From Chloroflexota bacterium (GTDB lineage Bacteria; Chloroflexota; Anaerolineae; 4572-78; J111), in assembly GCA_016860845.1 (NCBI GenBank), contig BOKF01000006.1, positions 186,001-250,000 of the forward strand: DNA of 64,000 nt, written 5' to 3'. Shown here one piece after another: positions 27,387 to 36,047 of this stretch. The notes below the pieces were generated by a model. It made no database searches. It was not told where the DNA came from and was given only the letters and a program-made list of their open reading frames with translations. The number at the start of each line of letters is the position of its first letter. The stretch's first letter is position 1. A program made the position numbers and the translations under genes.

Positions 27387-28389
27387 AAATCAACGAGCCG
27401 CGGCCCGAAGCGCTGAGCGGAACGGTATTTCCGAACAGTCGAGCAAATTGGGGGCAGTAGAGGCTCAAAACAAAAATGTAACCTTACCTGAGCTGCTCGC
27501 CAGCGACGATAAAAACATCCAGCGTCTGGCAGAGTTGAGAAATTCCAGGGAGCCTGTTCCTGTCAAGGATATGGCTGGATTGTTTGAAGCAGAGGTCGGC
27601 CAGCCGATCAGCGAAGCTCTTGCAGGAATCAAAGACCACTTTGGCGCGCAGACAGAGCTCGTGGTTGGCAAAAAGGCGCTTGGTATTGTCGCTGATACTG
27701 GCAACGAGCGCTACGACATCCAGGAGCTTTTTGTCCCCATACTAAAGAAAAACGGCTCAGCGGCAATCATCAAAGAAGAAACTACTGCGGACGAAGGAAA
27801 CCTGCGACGCCTCGTGGCGATCAAATCTGCGGAGGAAACTGTCCAGGGTGAAGAAATAGCCAGGTTGTTTGGGATGAAGCTTGGGCAGCAGCTTGTAGAC
27901 TCTAAAGCGATTAAAGAACGCTTTGGGGAGATGGCCAGGCTCGCGCTTGGGAAAAACGCTGTCGGGGTGATCTTTAACGCCGGCAATGACTGGTACGGGG
28001 TTCATGAGGTATTTGTCCCGGCCAAAAACGGCGCGGCTAATGAAAAGGTAACTCTAAAACCGGGGGACCATATCCGAATAGCCGCTAATACCAAACGCGC
28101 TTATGACGCGATCAAGAAAAAGAAGAATTTAATCGTGCTCTACCGGGGACCCAATGGGGTCCGGCGTTACATCTTATCTCCCTTGGACATCACTCCAGGC
28201 AAAACTGAGGGGACAAAGAAAAATCAATATTTTTGGCTGTACTCGAATCGGCACAATGCTGTCCTTTCGATGAGGATGGATAAAGTGCTGTGGACGAAAG
28301 TCAGTGACGAATCTTTTGATCCAAGCGAGGTCACTAAGACTATATTGAAAGATAAAAAACCAATCTGGACTCTACCGCGTGATTGGTGA
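27373..28389 (+). CDS. Protein with M-x-C-x-K-N start and an internal duplication (second of three)
   Basis: Protein of 338 residues starting MACDKNQR. After a 30-residue leader, two copies of an about 85-residue unit follow (about 34-118 and 124-208). Landmarks recur in order: L-x-R-L-[A/V]-x-[L/I]-[R/K], then D-x-A-G-L-F or E-I-A-R-L-F, then [I/L]-K-[D/E]-x-F-G, then GKKALGIVADTGNERYDIQELFVP against GKNAVGVIFNAGNDWYGVHEVFVP. The C-terminal about 120 residues form a separate domain. No membrane segment or catalytic motif was recognised. Tight overlap with the preceding gene implies co-expression. Confidence 0.6.
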   Translation: MACDKNQRAAARSAERNGISEQSSKLGAVEAQNKNVTLPELLASDDKNIQRLAELRNSREPVPVKDMAGLFEAEVGQPISEALAGIKDHFGAQTELVVGKKALGIVADTGNERYDIQELFVPILKKNGSAAIIKEETTADEGNLRRLVAIKSAEETVQGEEIARLFGMKLGQQLVDSKAIKERFGEMARLALGKNAVGVIFNAGNDWYGVHEVFVPAKNGAANEKVTLKPGDHIRIAANTKRAYDAIKKKKNLIVLYRGPNGVRRYILSPLDITPGKTEGTKKNQYFWLYSNRHNAVLSMRMDKVLWTKVSDESFDPSEVTKTILKDKKPIWTLPRDW

Positions 28390-28575
28390 CACGCCCAGCC
28401 TTAATATAGTCAATTGGCGCTGTGCGCACCCCACGGGACAATAGGATTGGATTCAGAGACTTTGATCCTTTTTTGAAGTAGCTGAAATGGTTGACTTTCG
28501 TTTGTGACAAGTAAAGTTACGCTATTTATTGAATTTCTGATTTTATAATTTCGTATTTTTGACGCACTGTAACTT

Positions 28576-30432
28576 ATGAGTTGTGCCAAGAATTACAAGG
28601 TTGCAGCTAAGGTAGCCTCTGTTACTGGAGGAATTCCTAACATGTCCAGTCTGGCTGGTGCGGAAGTAGGTCAAACGAGAGAAGTTTCTTATTACCTGCC
28701 CACCAGCAGGCGAAATAGGGAACAGGGGTCTCAACCCTTACCCTGGCCTCCGGCTGGCAGGCAAAGAAGGGGTTTCTGGGGCGACTATCGCCAGCGCGTC
28801 AAGGCAGCACTCCAAGCCTGGCGCTCGGAGGCCGACGATTACACCCTGGCGAGGGTGCGGGCTGAGTTAGCCAGCGATCTGGCTGACCAAGCCGCTCGTA
28901 TTCGAAAAAACAGTCACCCTGCCGGGGTTGCTGGCCAGCTGGCTGAGGAGCGGGCTGCACTATTACTTTTTCCTCCAAAATCAATCAGCGCCGCCGAGCG
29001 GGTAGAGCGGATAGCTGTATTGGATAATGCCATCGCCTTACTGCGGTTAAGGCAGGTTATCAACGAAGTTCAATATCAGGCCGCCATAGTTGATACTGTT
29101 CGTGACCTTAACAATAAGACTCGACCAAGTACCGCTCTGGTTACCTGGCTACCGGAACGCCCGGTCGGGGCCGAGACAGACTCACCCAGCTCCGTTAATC
29201 CAACCCGTAAAATCAGAACGTGCTACCGGGTTGTTGATATCTCGGAACCCATCACTTCCAATACCCTGACGGGCGAAGTCAATCCAGCCTACGACCAATC
29301 CTTACAGCCACGCCAGCGTGATCGAACTGCTTCGAGACTGCAAATTGAAGATATTGCCAAAAAGTTGGATAGCGACACCCTGCTGAAGGCAGAGGCAAAT
29401 TGGTCTGAGGGTCCCCCAGTAGTGGGCTCAGATGGCATGGTGGAAAGCGGCAATGGGCGGCTCCTAGGTTTGCGTCTGGCTGTCGAAATCAATCCCCAGG
29501 CCTATGAAGTATATCGGCGTCAACTCGTTCTGCAGGCGAATAAATTCGGTCTTGATCCGGTAGAGGTGGCTAGAATTCATCGGCCTGTTCTGGTACGCGA
29601 GCGACTTGCCGAAATGACCAGCGAAATTCGTCTTCACTTTGTCAATGAAGCCAATGCCAGTGGCGCAGCTCGCATGGGGGCAAGTGAACAGGCCAGAGCC
29701 GATGCAAAACTGATACCACCGGGCTTTTTTGCTGACCTGCACCTCGGCGAGTCTGATGATGGCCTGGCAGACGCTTTAATCAAAAAGATCAATGTGCCGG
29801 TGGTAGCCCGTTTCTTTAATCTGCTGCCGGAAACGGAACGCCCTACCTTGATGAACAGTCGAGGGGAACTCAGTATTGAAGGGATTAGAAGACTGGAGAG
29901 AGCCATATTTGCTTATGCGGTAGCAGGTGAATCAGGGGAGAGGCTGGCCCGCCTGGTATTTGACGAAGGCGAGGCGATTGATCGAGTTGGCGCTGGCTTG
30001 CGACAGTCATTGCTCAAACTTGGGCAGCTAGAAGACCTGATCAAAGCTGGTCAGCGCAGTCAGCACTTAAGCCTGGGGCATGATCTGGCTGTGGTTGTCG
30101 AAAAGATGCGCGATATTCGCCAGCAGGGTCTTAGTACGAACGACTACCTCCGGCAGTACAAAATGTTTCCAGAGTTAAACGCATTTCAGGAACAACTCTT
30201 AATCCAACTTGATGAGCGCCGCCGCTCGGCCAAAGCCGTTTCTGGGCTACTCAACGCTTATGTAAATGAGGCGATCAGAAACACCCAATCGCCTCACCAG
30301 GCAAGCATGTTTGGTCAAGAGTTTGCGCCCAGCCGCGAAGACTTACTACGCTCGGCGCTGAAAAATATTGGCGGAGTGTGGGTGGATGATCTGCATAAGT
30401 GGTCGGCAGCCCAGCGAGTCATAAAAATTTAG
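28576..30432 (+). CDS. DdrB-like ParB-superfamily protein with M-x-C-x-K-N start (third of three)
   Basis: Protein of 618 residues starting MSCAKNYK. Residues about 205-420 match the DdrB-like ParB superfamily domain found in phage and plasmid proteins: RLQIEDIAKKLD, GPPVVGSDGMVESGNGRLLGLR (the ParB-like G-N-G-R box), LVRERLAEMT and FVNEANASGAARMGASEQA. The N-terminal 200 residues are helical and Arg/Ala-rich; the C-terminal 200 residues are helical. A ParB-like CTP-binding or nuclease fold is expected, but its role in these element-borne proteins is not known. It lies 186 nt after the previous gene, in an A/T-rich gap, and its stop overlaps the end of the convergent iscB gene by 4 nt. Confidence 0.7.
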   Translation: MSCAKNYKVAAKVASVTGGIPNMSSLAGAEVGQTREVSYYLPTSRRNREQGSQPLPWPPAGRQRRGFWGDYRQRVKAALQAWRSEADDYTLARVRAELASDLADQAARIRKNSHPAGVAGQLAEERAALLLFPPKSISAAERVERIAVLDNAIALLRLRQVINEVQYQAAIVDTVRDLNNKTRPSTALVTWLPERPVGAETDSPSSVNPTRKIRTCYRVVDISEPITSNTLTGEVNPAYDQSLQPRQRDRTASRLQIEDIAKKLDSDTLLKAEANWSEGPPVVGSDGMVESGNGRLLGLRLAVEINPQAYEVYRRQLVLQANKFGLDPVEVARIHRPVLVRERLAEMTSEIRLHFVNEANASGAARMGASEQARADAKLIPPGFFADLHLGESDDGLADALIKKINVPVVARFFNLLPETERPTLMNSRGELSIEGIRRLERAIFAYAVAGESGERLARLVFDEGEAIDRVGAGLRQSLLKLGQLEDLIKAGQRSQHLSLGHDLAVVVEKMRDIRQQGLSTNDYLRQYKMFPELNAFQEQLLIQLDERRRSAKAVSGLLNAYVNEAIRNTQSPHQASMFGQEFAPSREDLLRSALKNIGGVWVDDLHKWSAAQRVIKI

Positions 30433-31775
30433 ACCCTGGAAACTCCTGAGATATTCTCAGCGGAGGAGGAGGCTTTCCCTTTCTTCCGCTCGGCTTCCAG
30501 CCGGAGTGGGTTGTAATCGTATCCATCTTGTCGCTGGATCAAGTGGCAATACTGCCAACTAATACCGTCCACCTGCCCCACTCGAAAGCTACCCTTTGCC
30601 CGTACAGCCACCCGGCCTTGATGAACACCGACTTTCTTGCCAGTTGAAACAATGGCCTTAACCAAATCACCCGTCCGAAAGCCCTTGACTTGCCGGAACT
30701 GTTTGGCCGTCGTGCGAGGAAATCCATATTTATTCATTCGACACATCTGCCTCGAACCCCACCCCATTGCCTTAACGTGAAGCGGGCTTAGTTTGGCAGG
30801 TATGATTGCAGGCTTTTCTCCGACACAGACCGCATCAATCCAGTGGTCTTTGGGATAGCCATAGGTAACTCGATTGAACTTAGTGCGGCCACCACTAAAG
30901 AATGAAACCGGCAAACCCATTGCCTTTAGCTGATTGCCAATGGCCCACCGAATCGAGTTGACTACAGCCGCAGCCTTGAGCGGCGTTTTAGCTTGGGCCA
31001 GAATTGAGCGCAACTTGTCAGGGCGGCCCGCCAGGAAATCCCGCACATCTCGATTCCCTTTGGCCTGGTTACATCGCTCGCAAGCCAAGGTCAGGTTGCT
31101 GAGCCTATCCGTTCCACCCCGACTCTTGGGGATGATGTGCTCCACCTGGAGGTGAGTATTAGTTGCTCCACAATACGCACATTTTCGCCCCCATTTTTCG
31201 AGCAAATATTCCCGCACTTCGTAGCCAAATAGCTCACCTTGCTGGTATTCAACCCCGACGATTTCAGGATTGACCATCTTATGAATGTCGAAGCGCACTG
31301 TTTCAACCGCTATCCGACTGACTGGCGCCAATCGAGTGAGCCGCCGTGCCCAGGTAAATACATTGTCAACCCGTGACCGCAGCGATGGCGCAAGCCACCC
31401 TTCCGGCCTACGCCGGTTATCGAACCGGGCCGGACGGTAACGGGTTTTGCGGTTACGACGATTACGGCGAACCAACCGGCGCCGGTCGAGCCCTGCTTTG
31501 ATAACCTGTCCTCGATGGGCCAGATTCGCCGCCCATAGCACCGTCCATCCTCGCGTAAACAAACCGACCACTGCTAGGCCGGTCGTTTTGCTGCCAGGGT
31601 CTATCCGCACCTCCACTGGCTGTCCATCCCCTCCCTCACGGTCTTTGAGGATGATCGTAAATGGCTGGCGGCGAAAGACCGCCGCCTTGCCTTCCCTGAG
31701 TAACTGCCGGGCGCGGGCCGGATGACAGGGCATGAGGGGTTTTCTATTTTTATCCAGAACCAAAACCCGTTGCAT
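30429..31775 (-). CDS. iscB: IscB RNA-guided nuclease (first copy)
   Basis: Transposon-encoded omega-RNA-guided DNA endonuclease, ancestor-like to Cas9; 448 residues. Visible landmarks: the PLMP motif (residues 13-16) of the N-terminal domain; RuvC-I RIDPGSKTTG (D59); an Arg-rich bridge helix (RRRLVRRNRRNRKTRYR); RuvC-II IAVET; an HNH domain with CAYCG...VEHIIPKSRGG...CERCNQAKGN; and RuvC-III HWIDAVCVG. All catalytic positions look intact. The C-terminal part (GFRTGDLVKAIV... and a YCHLIQRQDGYDY segment) fits the TAM-interacting region. No tnpA lies beside it. Its omega-RNA lies upstream on the same strand. It converges on the DdrB-like gene with a 4-nt overlap. Confidence 0.93.
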   Translation of the reverse strand: MQRVLVLDKNRKPLMPCHPARARQLLREGKAAVFRRQPFTIILKDREGGDGQPVEVRIDPGSKTTGLAVVGLFTRGWTVLWAANLAHRGQVIKAGLDRRRLVRRNRRNRKTRYRPARFDNRRRPEGWLAPSLRSRVDNVFTWARRLTRLAPVSRIAVETVRFDIHKMVNPEIVGVEYQQGELFGYEVREYLLEKWGRKCAYCGATNTHLQVEHIIPKSRGGTDRLSNLTLACERCNQAKGNRDVRDFLAGRPDKLRSILAQAKTPLKAAAVVNSIRWAIGNQLKAMGLPVSFFSGGRTKFNRVTYGYPKDHWIDAVCVGEKPAIIPAKLSPLHVKAMGWGSRQMCRMNKYGFPRTTAKQFRQVKGFRTGDLVKAIVSTGKKVGVHQGRVAVRAKGSFRVGQVDGISWQYCHLIQRQDGYDYNPLRLEAERKKGKASSSAENISGVSRV

Positions 31776-31789
31776 AAGTTACCTTGCTT

Positions 31790-32032
31790 CTCCCCTTGGG
31801 GGGTAAAGTGAGCCTCGCCAATGTTGGAAGGGCTTGTCAGGCCGGCCGCACCGCCCCTTACTCCGACAGGACTTTTAACGACTGGCGATAGAGCCTGGAA
31901 CTGGCTCGCGCATCCCAGGGTATCGTGACCCTCCCAACGTAGCCCTTCGATAAACTCAAGGCTTAGGCTGGTCAACCGGAGCTTGTAAGTAATCCCTCAC
32001 AAGCTCTTGGCTTCAAGCCAGGAGTGGTTGAC
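31790..32032 (-). ncRNA. Omega-RNA (HEARO-type) of the first iscB
   Basis: On the minus strand the region opens with GTCAACCACTCCTGGC and GGCTTGAAGCC hairpins, then GAGCTTGTGAGGG/ACAAGCTC pairing, and runs directly into the iscB start. Blocks shared with the second omega-RNA include TCGCCAAT[A/G]TT and CCGGC near the 3' end and an AGAGCCTGG...GGCT stem (read on the + strand). The guide would lie just outside the 5' end, at + coordinates above 32032. Confidence 0.8.
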
Positions 32033-32088
32033 TAGCGGACTTGACTTGCCGGCCTCGCAAATCCAGAAACTGACTCCTTCGCAATGAG

Positions 32089-33471
32089 TCAAAGCGATGA
32101 AAGTGGCCAATCGGACACCGCTATTTTGCCGTTGGTAGGCCACTTCTGGTAGATGCCTTTGCGCCAACACACTGGCGACACCAGGATGGTCTTCACTGGC
32201 CGAGGCAGTCCTTCCAGCTTGATGTACGCCCCATAGTTCTGCATCCCCTTCACCCGATACTTGTGGCCCTCGTAACGCACCAGATCGCCCGGTTGGAAAA
32301 GATAACGCTGCCGCCGGATACTGACCCGGCCTTTGGACACTTTCTGGCCGCGATAAACCCGCAGGTTGTCACCACTCAAGGTCTTGTTGCGGGTACGCCG
32401 GCCGCTAAAGAGTTTCTGTCCGCCAGCTTTCTGCCTGGTGCGGGCATCTATATACTGCGCATCGTAGAACTTCTGGAGCGAGCGGTTGTTGCGCCGCACC
32501 TGCTCCAGATACAGCGGGTCAGCCCGGCGCTGGGTTGTGCCTCCGGCGATGACGAAGGCATCGTTGGCGTGGCTCTTGGGCAGTCCCAGCGTTATCCGAC
32601 CGTGCTTGGTCAGATAACCAAAGGTGGCTTCGCCACCAATCTCTTTGACCAGCCGCCAGCGAACCGCATTCATAAAGGCTTCCGCCCGAAAGGTTTTGAG
32701 TTTTGGCTGCCAGCCGTACAGAAAACCGCCGGGCTGGTGGTTGGCCGGGACATGACACAAGACGCACAGGGTAATTAAGTTATCTGGTCGGTCGCTGCGG
32801 TCGCCTTGCCAGTAACCCAGATGATGGACTTGCAGCGATTTGGCCTGACCTGGATGCGGACAGTCAGGGTTCTGGCACTCGTGCTCATCCCGAAACAGGA
32901 TGTACTCTCTCAAATTCCAAAACCCGGCCTGCTCGCCCTGCTGGTAGTCAATCCCACTGATCCCCGGCGTCTTGAGCAGTTGAATATCAAAGCTGGCCAC
33001 CTCGACCATGACCCGCCTGACCGGCACGATGCCTCTGATCTTCTCGACCATCCGGATGTGGCTATCGAGCTTGTGCCGGATCGAGGGCGCTAGCCAGCCC
33101 TCCGGCTTGAATTGGCGCTGCGGACGCGAAGGCCGGTGGCGCAGCCGCGAGCGGCGCTGGCGGCGGTACATCGCTCGCTCCTTCAACCGCTCCGACGTCC
33201 CTTCCAGCAAGGTCATTTCCCCAGCTAGCACTTCCACGCTCTCGGTCACCCCAGAAAAGCCGACCGTCTCATAACCGGCATCAATCCCGACCGTCACCGG
33301 CTGAGTGTAGCCGCTGGACCCATACACCAGCTGGATGGTGTACGGCTCATAACCCGCTACTGTGGCCCGACCACTCTGACGCAAGAGCCGCGCCTTGCGC
33401 TCGGTCGTCGGCATCAGGGGGTGGCCGTGCCGGTTCAAAACGTAAACTTGACCCATTCCTACTTCTGACAT
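32089..33471 (-). CDS. iscB: IscB RNA-guided nuclease (second, diverged copy)
   Basis: Second omega-RNA-guided nuclease, 460 residues, from a different IscB lineage than its neighbour. PLMP at 18-21, RuvC-I VGIDAGYETVG (D64), an Arg-rich bridge (YRRQRRSRLRHRPSRPQRQ), RuvC-II VMVEVASFD, an HNH domain with CQNPDCP...LQVHHLGYWQGDRSDRPDNLITLCVLCH, and RuvC-III HANDAFVIAGG. The C-terminal domain contains the RYLFQPGDLVRYEGHKYRVKG beta segment. Catalytic residues look intact. A Met at residue 6 is an alternative start. It lies head-to-tail with the first iscB, and its own omega-RNA lies upstream. Confidence 0.93.
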   Translation of the reverse strand: MSEVGMGQVYVLNRHGHPLMPTTERKARLLRQSGRATVAGYEPYTIQLVYGSSGYTQPVTVGIDAGYETVGFSGVTESVEVLAGEMTLLEGTSERLKERAMYRRQRRSRLRHRPSRPQRQFKPEGWLAPSIRHKLDSHIRMVEKIRGIVPVRRVMVEVASFDIQLLKTPGISGIDYQQGEQAGFWNLREYILFRDEHECQNPDCPHPGQAKSLQVHHLGYWQGDRSDRPDNLITLCVLCHVPANHQPGGFLYGWQPKLKTFRAEAFMNAVRWRLVKEIGGEATFGYLTKHGRITLGLPKSHANDAFVIAGGTTQRRADPLYLEQVRRNNRSLQKFYDAQYIDARTRQKAGGQKLFSGRRTRNKTLSGDNLRVYRGQKVSKGRVSIRRQRYLFQPGDLVRYEGHKYRVKGMQNYGAYIKLEGLPRPVKTILVSPVCWRKGIYQKWPTNGKIAVSDWPLSSL

Positions 33472-33489
33472 AAAGGTTGCAGGCTAATA

Positions 33490-33825
33490 AGAAACCTGCC
33501 TCTCCGAAAGGAGAGTCGTCCACTTCGCCAATATTAGGCGGGGTTTGTCGTGACCGGCACTTCTCCTACCCTCAGAGATGTTTAGCCGGAACGTGACCGC
33601 CGTCCTTCCTTTTCAGCAGAGACCCACCGCGCTGCCGGGATGAGTGGAGTGTCCCGGAGCGCCTATTTGTCGGTTTTTCAACCGGCCTTCCCGCCTAATG
33701 TAGCCCGATGCGCTGTCACCAGAGCCTGGCTGAGAGGCTAATCAACCGGGCTTGCCCCAGCAAGATGATACCTTACCTCACTCTGATAAGCCCACCGCTC
33801 CCGTCAGGAGCGGTGGGTAGTTGAC
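33490..33825 (-). ncRNA. Omega-RNA (HEARO-type) of the second iscB
   Basis: The minus-strand 5' end is GTCAACTACCCACCGCTCC. The 11-bp perfect hairpin CCCACCGCTCC (33791-33801) / GGAGCGGTGGG (33807-33817) is the conspicuous terminal stem often seen at the left end of IscB/TnpB-type elements. The 3' part shares blocks with the first omega-RNA (TCGCCAATATT, TTTGTCGTGACCGGC). Length of about 335 nt fits the class. The predicted guide lies just beyond 33825. Confidence 0.8.
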
Positions 33826-33908
33826 ACAGAGGTTGTGTTAGATCATTTTGTGACACTCCGCGGCCTCTAATGGTTTTTGATTATCAAATTCGGTAATTTT
33901 ACGGTAGG

Positions 33909-33951
33909 GGTGGGGATGAGCCCCACCTCGGGCGACTACAAGGGTCGTCCC
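33909..33951. repeat. Small double-hairpin intergenic repeat
   Basis: GGTGGGG/CCCCACC (33909-33927) followed at once by GGGCGAC/GTCGTCCC (33930-33951). This two-hairpin G/C-rich unit in an A/T-rich gap looks like a dispersed REP-like element. Nothing else is seen between 33826 and 34023. Confidence 0.4.
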
Positions 33952-34023
33952 ATCGTTATCGATTTTAGTTTTCAAAATTCATGAAGCAGGTAATGAGCTT
34001 TGAGCCAGAGGGGGCAAAGATCG

Positions 34024-34335
34024 CTAACGTTTGCCATTGTTGAGCTCCTCCATTGTCTCAGTTGGTCGCAGGGTCGTTTCGTCTAGAATTTCAAACGTCG
34101 CGTCGCTTTTGACTTTGGCTTGCAGTTCGTTCCGGCAGGATTGGCAGCGTCTGACGGTGTAGGAATCGTCAGCCTCGGCTTGCAGCACTAGCTGATAGCG
34201 GGCTGGTCTGCGGCAGCGAATCAAGTAAGGGCCGTTGGGGTTAGGGTTGCGATGGTAGGCATCGCAACAGTCGTCGAGACTAAGGCGACTTAAGTCGTAA
34301 TCAGCGCTAATTAGCAGCGATGGTTGATCAGTCAT
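34024..34335 (-). CDS. Small Cys-rich, possibly zinc-binding protein
   Basis: Protein of 103 residues with cysteines arranged as DDCCDAYH, IRCRRPARY and RRCQSCRNEL: two half-sites that could bind one zinc. A GGAGGTG lies just upstream of the start. It is divergent from the XRE-type regulator and shares with it a control region of about 275 bp. No family recognised. Confidence 0.5.
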   Translation of the reverse strand: MTDQPSLLISADYDLSRLSLDDCCDAYHRNPNPNGPYLIRCRRPARYQLVLQAEADDSYTVRRCQSCRNELQAKVKSDATFEILDETTLRPTETMEELNNGKR

Positions 34336-34488
34336 CGGTGCACCTCCTGGCTGGGTTTGCCGGGTACTTGCATCAGGGAACCATTTAAGAGGATGATCGT
34401 TATAGCTTCTATTTCAGTACCTCCGTTACCGACTTGTAAGTCAGGACCGCTTAGGGTTGAGGATCACTAATACAGTTTATTTGTTAGT

Positions 34489-34588
34489 ACATCTGCTAAG
34501 AATGATAGCACAGGTTACAAATTGTGTCAAGCACATCTACTAAATTTCTTAGAATATATTGACAATTTATTAGACCGTATGCTATACT
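34489..34588 (+). promoter_or_regulatory. Sigma70-like promoter with paired upstream direct repeats
   Basis: TTGACA (34559-34564), an 18-nt spacer and TATACT (34583-34588) precede the XRE gene. Upstream, ACATCT[G/A]CTAA occurs at 34489-34499 and 34533-34543, 44 bp apart (about four helical turns). The second copy continues into TTCTTAGAA, opposite in orientation to the CTAAGAA of the first. This fits operators for the neighbouring HTH protein, perhaps controlling both divergent genes. Confidence 0.5.
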
Positions 34589-34610
34589 CAGCCTCATAGA
34601 GGTGCCGAGG

Positions 34611-34853
34611 ATGGCTATTCGTTGCAAACTTAAGTTATTGATTGCTCAAAAAGAAGTCGCTGAGGGTCGCCGGATAACTTATCGGGTCATCTTCAAAGAA
34701 ACAGGGATAGCCGAGTCTAGTTTGTCTGCTTTGGCGAACAATGAAGTCACCTTGTATGCTGCATCAACTCTAAACCGACTTTGCACGTATTTTGGATGCA
34801 AGATTGGCGATTTGCTTGAATACATACCCGATGAACAGAGGGTTCAGGGATAA
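34611..34853 (+). CDS. Cro/C1-type (XRE) HTH regulator
   Basis: Protein of 80 residues. ATG 34611 is preferred because AGAGGTG lies about 6 nt upstream and a good promoter ends 22 nt upstream. It is almost wholly an XRE/HTH_26-type domain: a leading helix KLKLLIAQKEVAEG, the turn-recognition pair TYRVIFKETGIAESSLSALAN, and a closing LNRLCTYFGCKIGDLLEY, the typical end of the family. A DNA-binding repressor, probably autoregulatory and controlling the divergent small gene. Confidence 0.8.
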   Translation: MAIRCKLKLLIAQKEVAEGRRITYRVIFKETGIAESSLSALANNEVTLYAASTLNRLCTYFGCKIGDLLEYIPDEQRVQG

Positions 34854-35199
34854 GGGGGATAAAATCGCTATAGCGACGGAAGAAGACCGCGCGGACCGCG
34901 TTACGCATTCACCCGCCCATTAGATCAAGTTTCATGAGGATTATGAAAACCGCCTCCAAGAGGAGACAGCTTCTAACTCGGCCTGCGTGTATGAAACATC
35001 TACTGGATTTGATCAAGGTCAGCCTACCCTGGAGATCAACTTAGCTAAACTCGCTTCTAATTTACCTACCCAGGTTGGGCCATCCATCCCCCGATTCTAG
35101 CCCAGCCATGGCGAGCTGCTTAATTCGCTCGGTGCCAGCTACCCTCTATGAGCTTGGCTCAAAACCTATAGAACACGCTCCAAGCTGGCAAGCTGACTG

Positions 35200-35663
35200 A
35201 CATGCGCTGGTGAAAACAATCGCTTGGATGAAACCGACCAAACGGTGGCTCAACATCTCGTCACTACTTTCGCAACCGGTGGTGGGGTTTATTTGTTTGT
35301 TACGGCGTACCCGGCTTACCGGCGACCAACAATGATCTGGAAGGTTTTTTCGGATGGCTGAAAACCAACCAGCGCCGGATTACCGGACGCAAGAGTGTCA
35401 ACAGTTTTGTCCTGCGCTATGGTGCTTATGCCACCTTAGTTGATCTGGCTGAGTCCAGAGCTGATTTGTTAGCCAGGGTACGTCAAGTGGACCGAGCCGT
35501 TTATCAACGAGAACGACAACAACTCCAACTCGTTTTAGCCGAACGGCAAGACTATCATCGCTTTTGCCATCATCTCGATGTCTTGGTTCAGACCCTCAAA
35601 GTTGAATGGCAAGCCGCCATTGAAACTGCTACTCGGTCTCTTAAAACTAAAAATTCACCTTAA
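35200..35663 (+). pseudogene. C-terminal remnant of a DDE-type transposase
   Basis: One frame from about 35200 to 35663 reads as the tail of a transposase: HYFRNRWWGLFVCYGVPG, then PATNNDLEGFFGWLK, NQRRITGRKS and NSFVLRYGAYATL, ending with a helical AESRADLLARVRQVDR... segment and a stop. The middle block (NNDLE...FFGWLK...TGRKS) is typical of transposases that carry the last acidic catalytic residue there. The 5' part is missing. Upstream 34854-35199 shows only short broken frames and no supported gene; it may hold decayed transposase sequence. Confidence 0.6.
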
Positions 35664-35768
35664 CTTACCATAAAATTTTTGTATGTTAGTTTTGCTGTAG
35701 CTAACTATAAATTATTGCAAATCGAATATAACGAATAATAGTGGAATGAAACTCTTAAGAAAAACCTA

Positions 35769-35925
35769 TTGACATATTCATCAGCTTTTGATACTATTTT
35801 CACAGCAACTTCATTTTTTCTGTAAGGCTATACTCTTGGACTGGCAATGAAGCAGATCAATAGCCCCAATAGATTCTTTTAGCTCCAACAAGCAAAGCGA
35901 TTAGCTGAAGCTGTTGGAGTTTTTT
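35769..35925 (+). promoter_or_regulatory. Promoter plus terminator-like hairpin ahead of cas10
   Basis: TTGACA (35769-35774), a 17-nt spacer and TACTAT (35792-35797) form a good promoter. Starting about 85 nt after the -10 box, CTCCAACA (35883-35890) pairs with TGTTGGAG (35912-35919), followed by six T. The transcript would be a short leader RNA of about 115-120 nt, ending 120 nt before cas10. It may act as an attenuator for the CRISPR operon or encode a small RNA. The rest of 35664-36047 holds no gene. Confidence 0.45.
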
Positions 35926-36047
35926 GTTTGTCGAAGAACTTAACCATGAAAATGCTTTGCCCCTCTAAATTGACTTGGTGATTCAGTTCTGGTGCTTAAT
36001 CTGAACTTGCTTTATCATTATTGTGTCCATCTTTGGGGAGTCATTAC

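Noticed and set aside
35466..35663. Independent 65-residue gene
   Set aside because: The same frame extends upstream with transposase sequence, so this is the tail of a truncated transposase.
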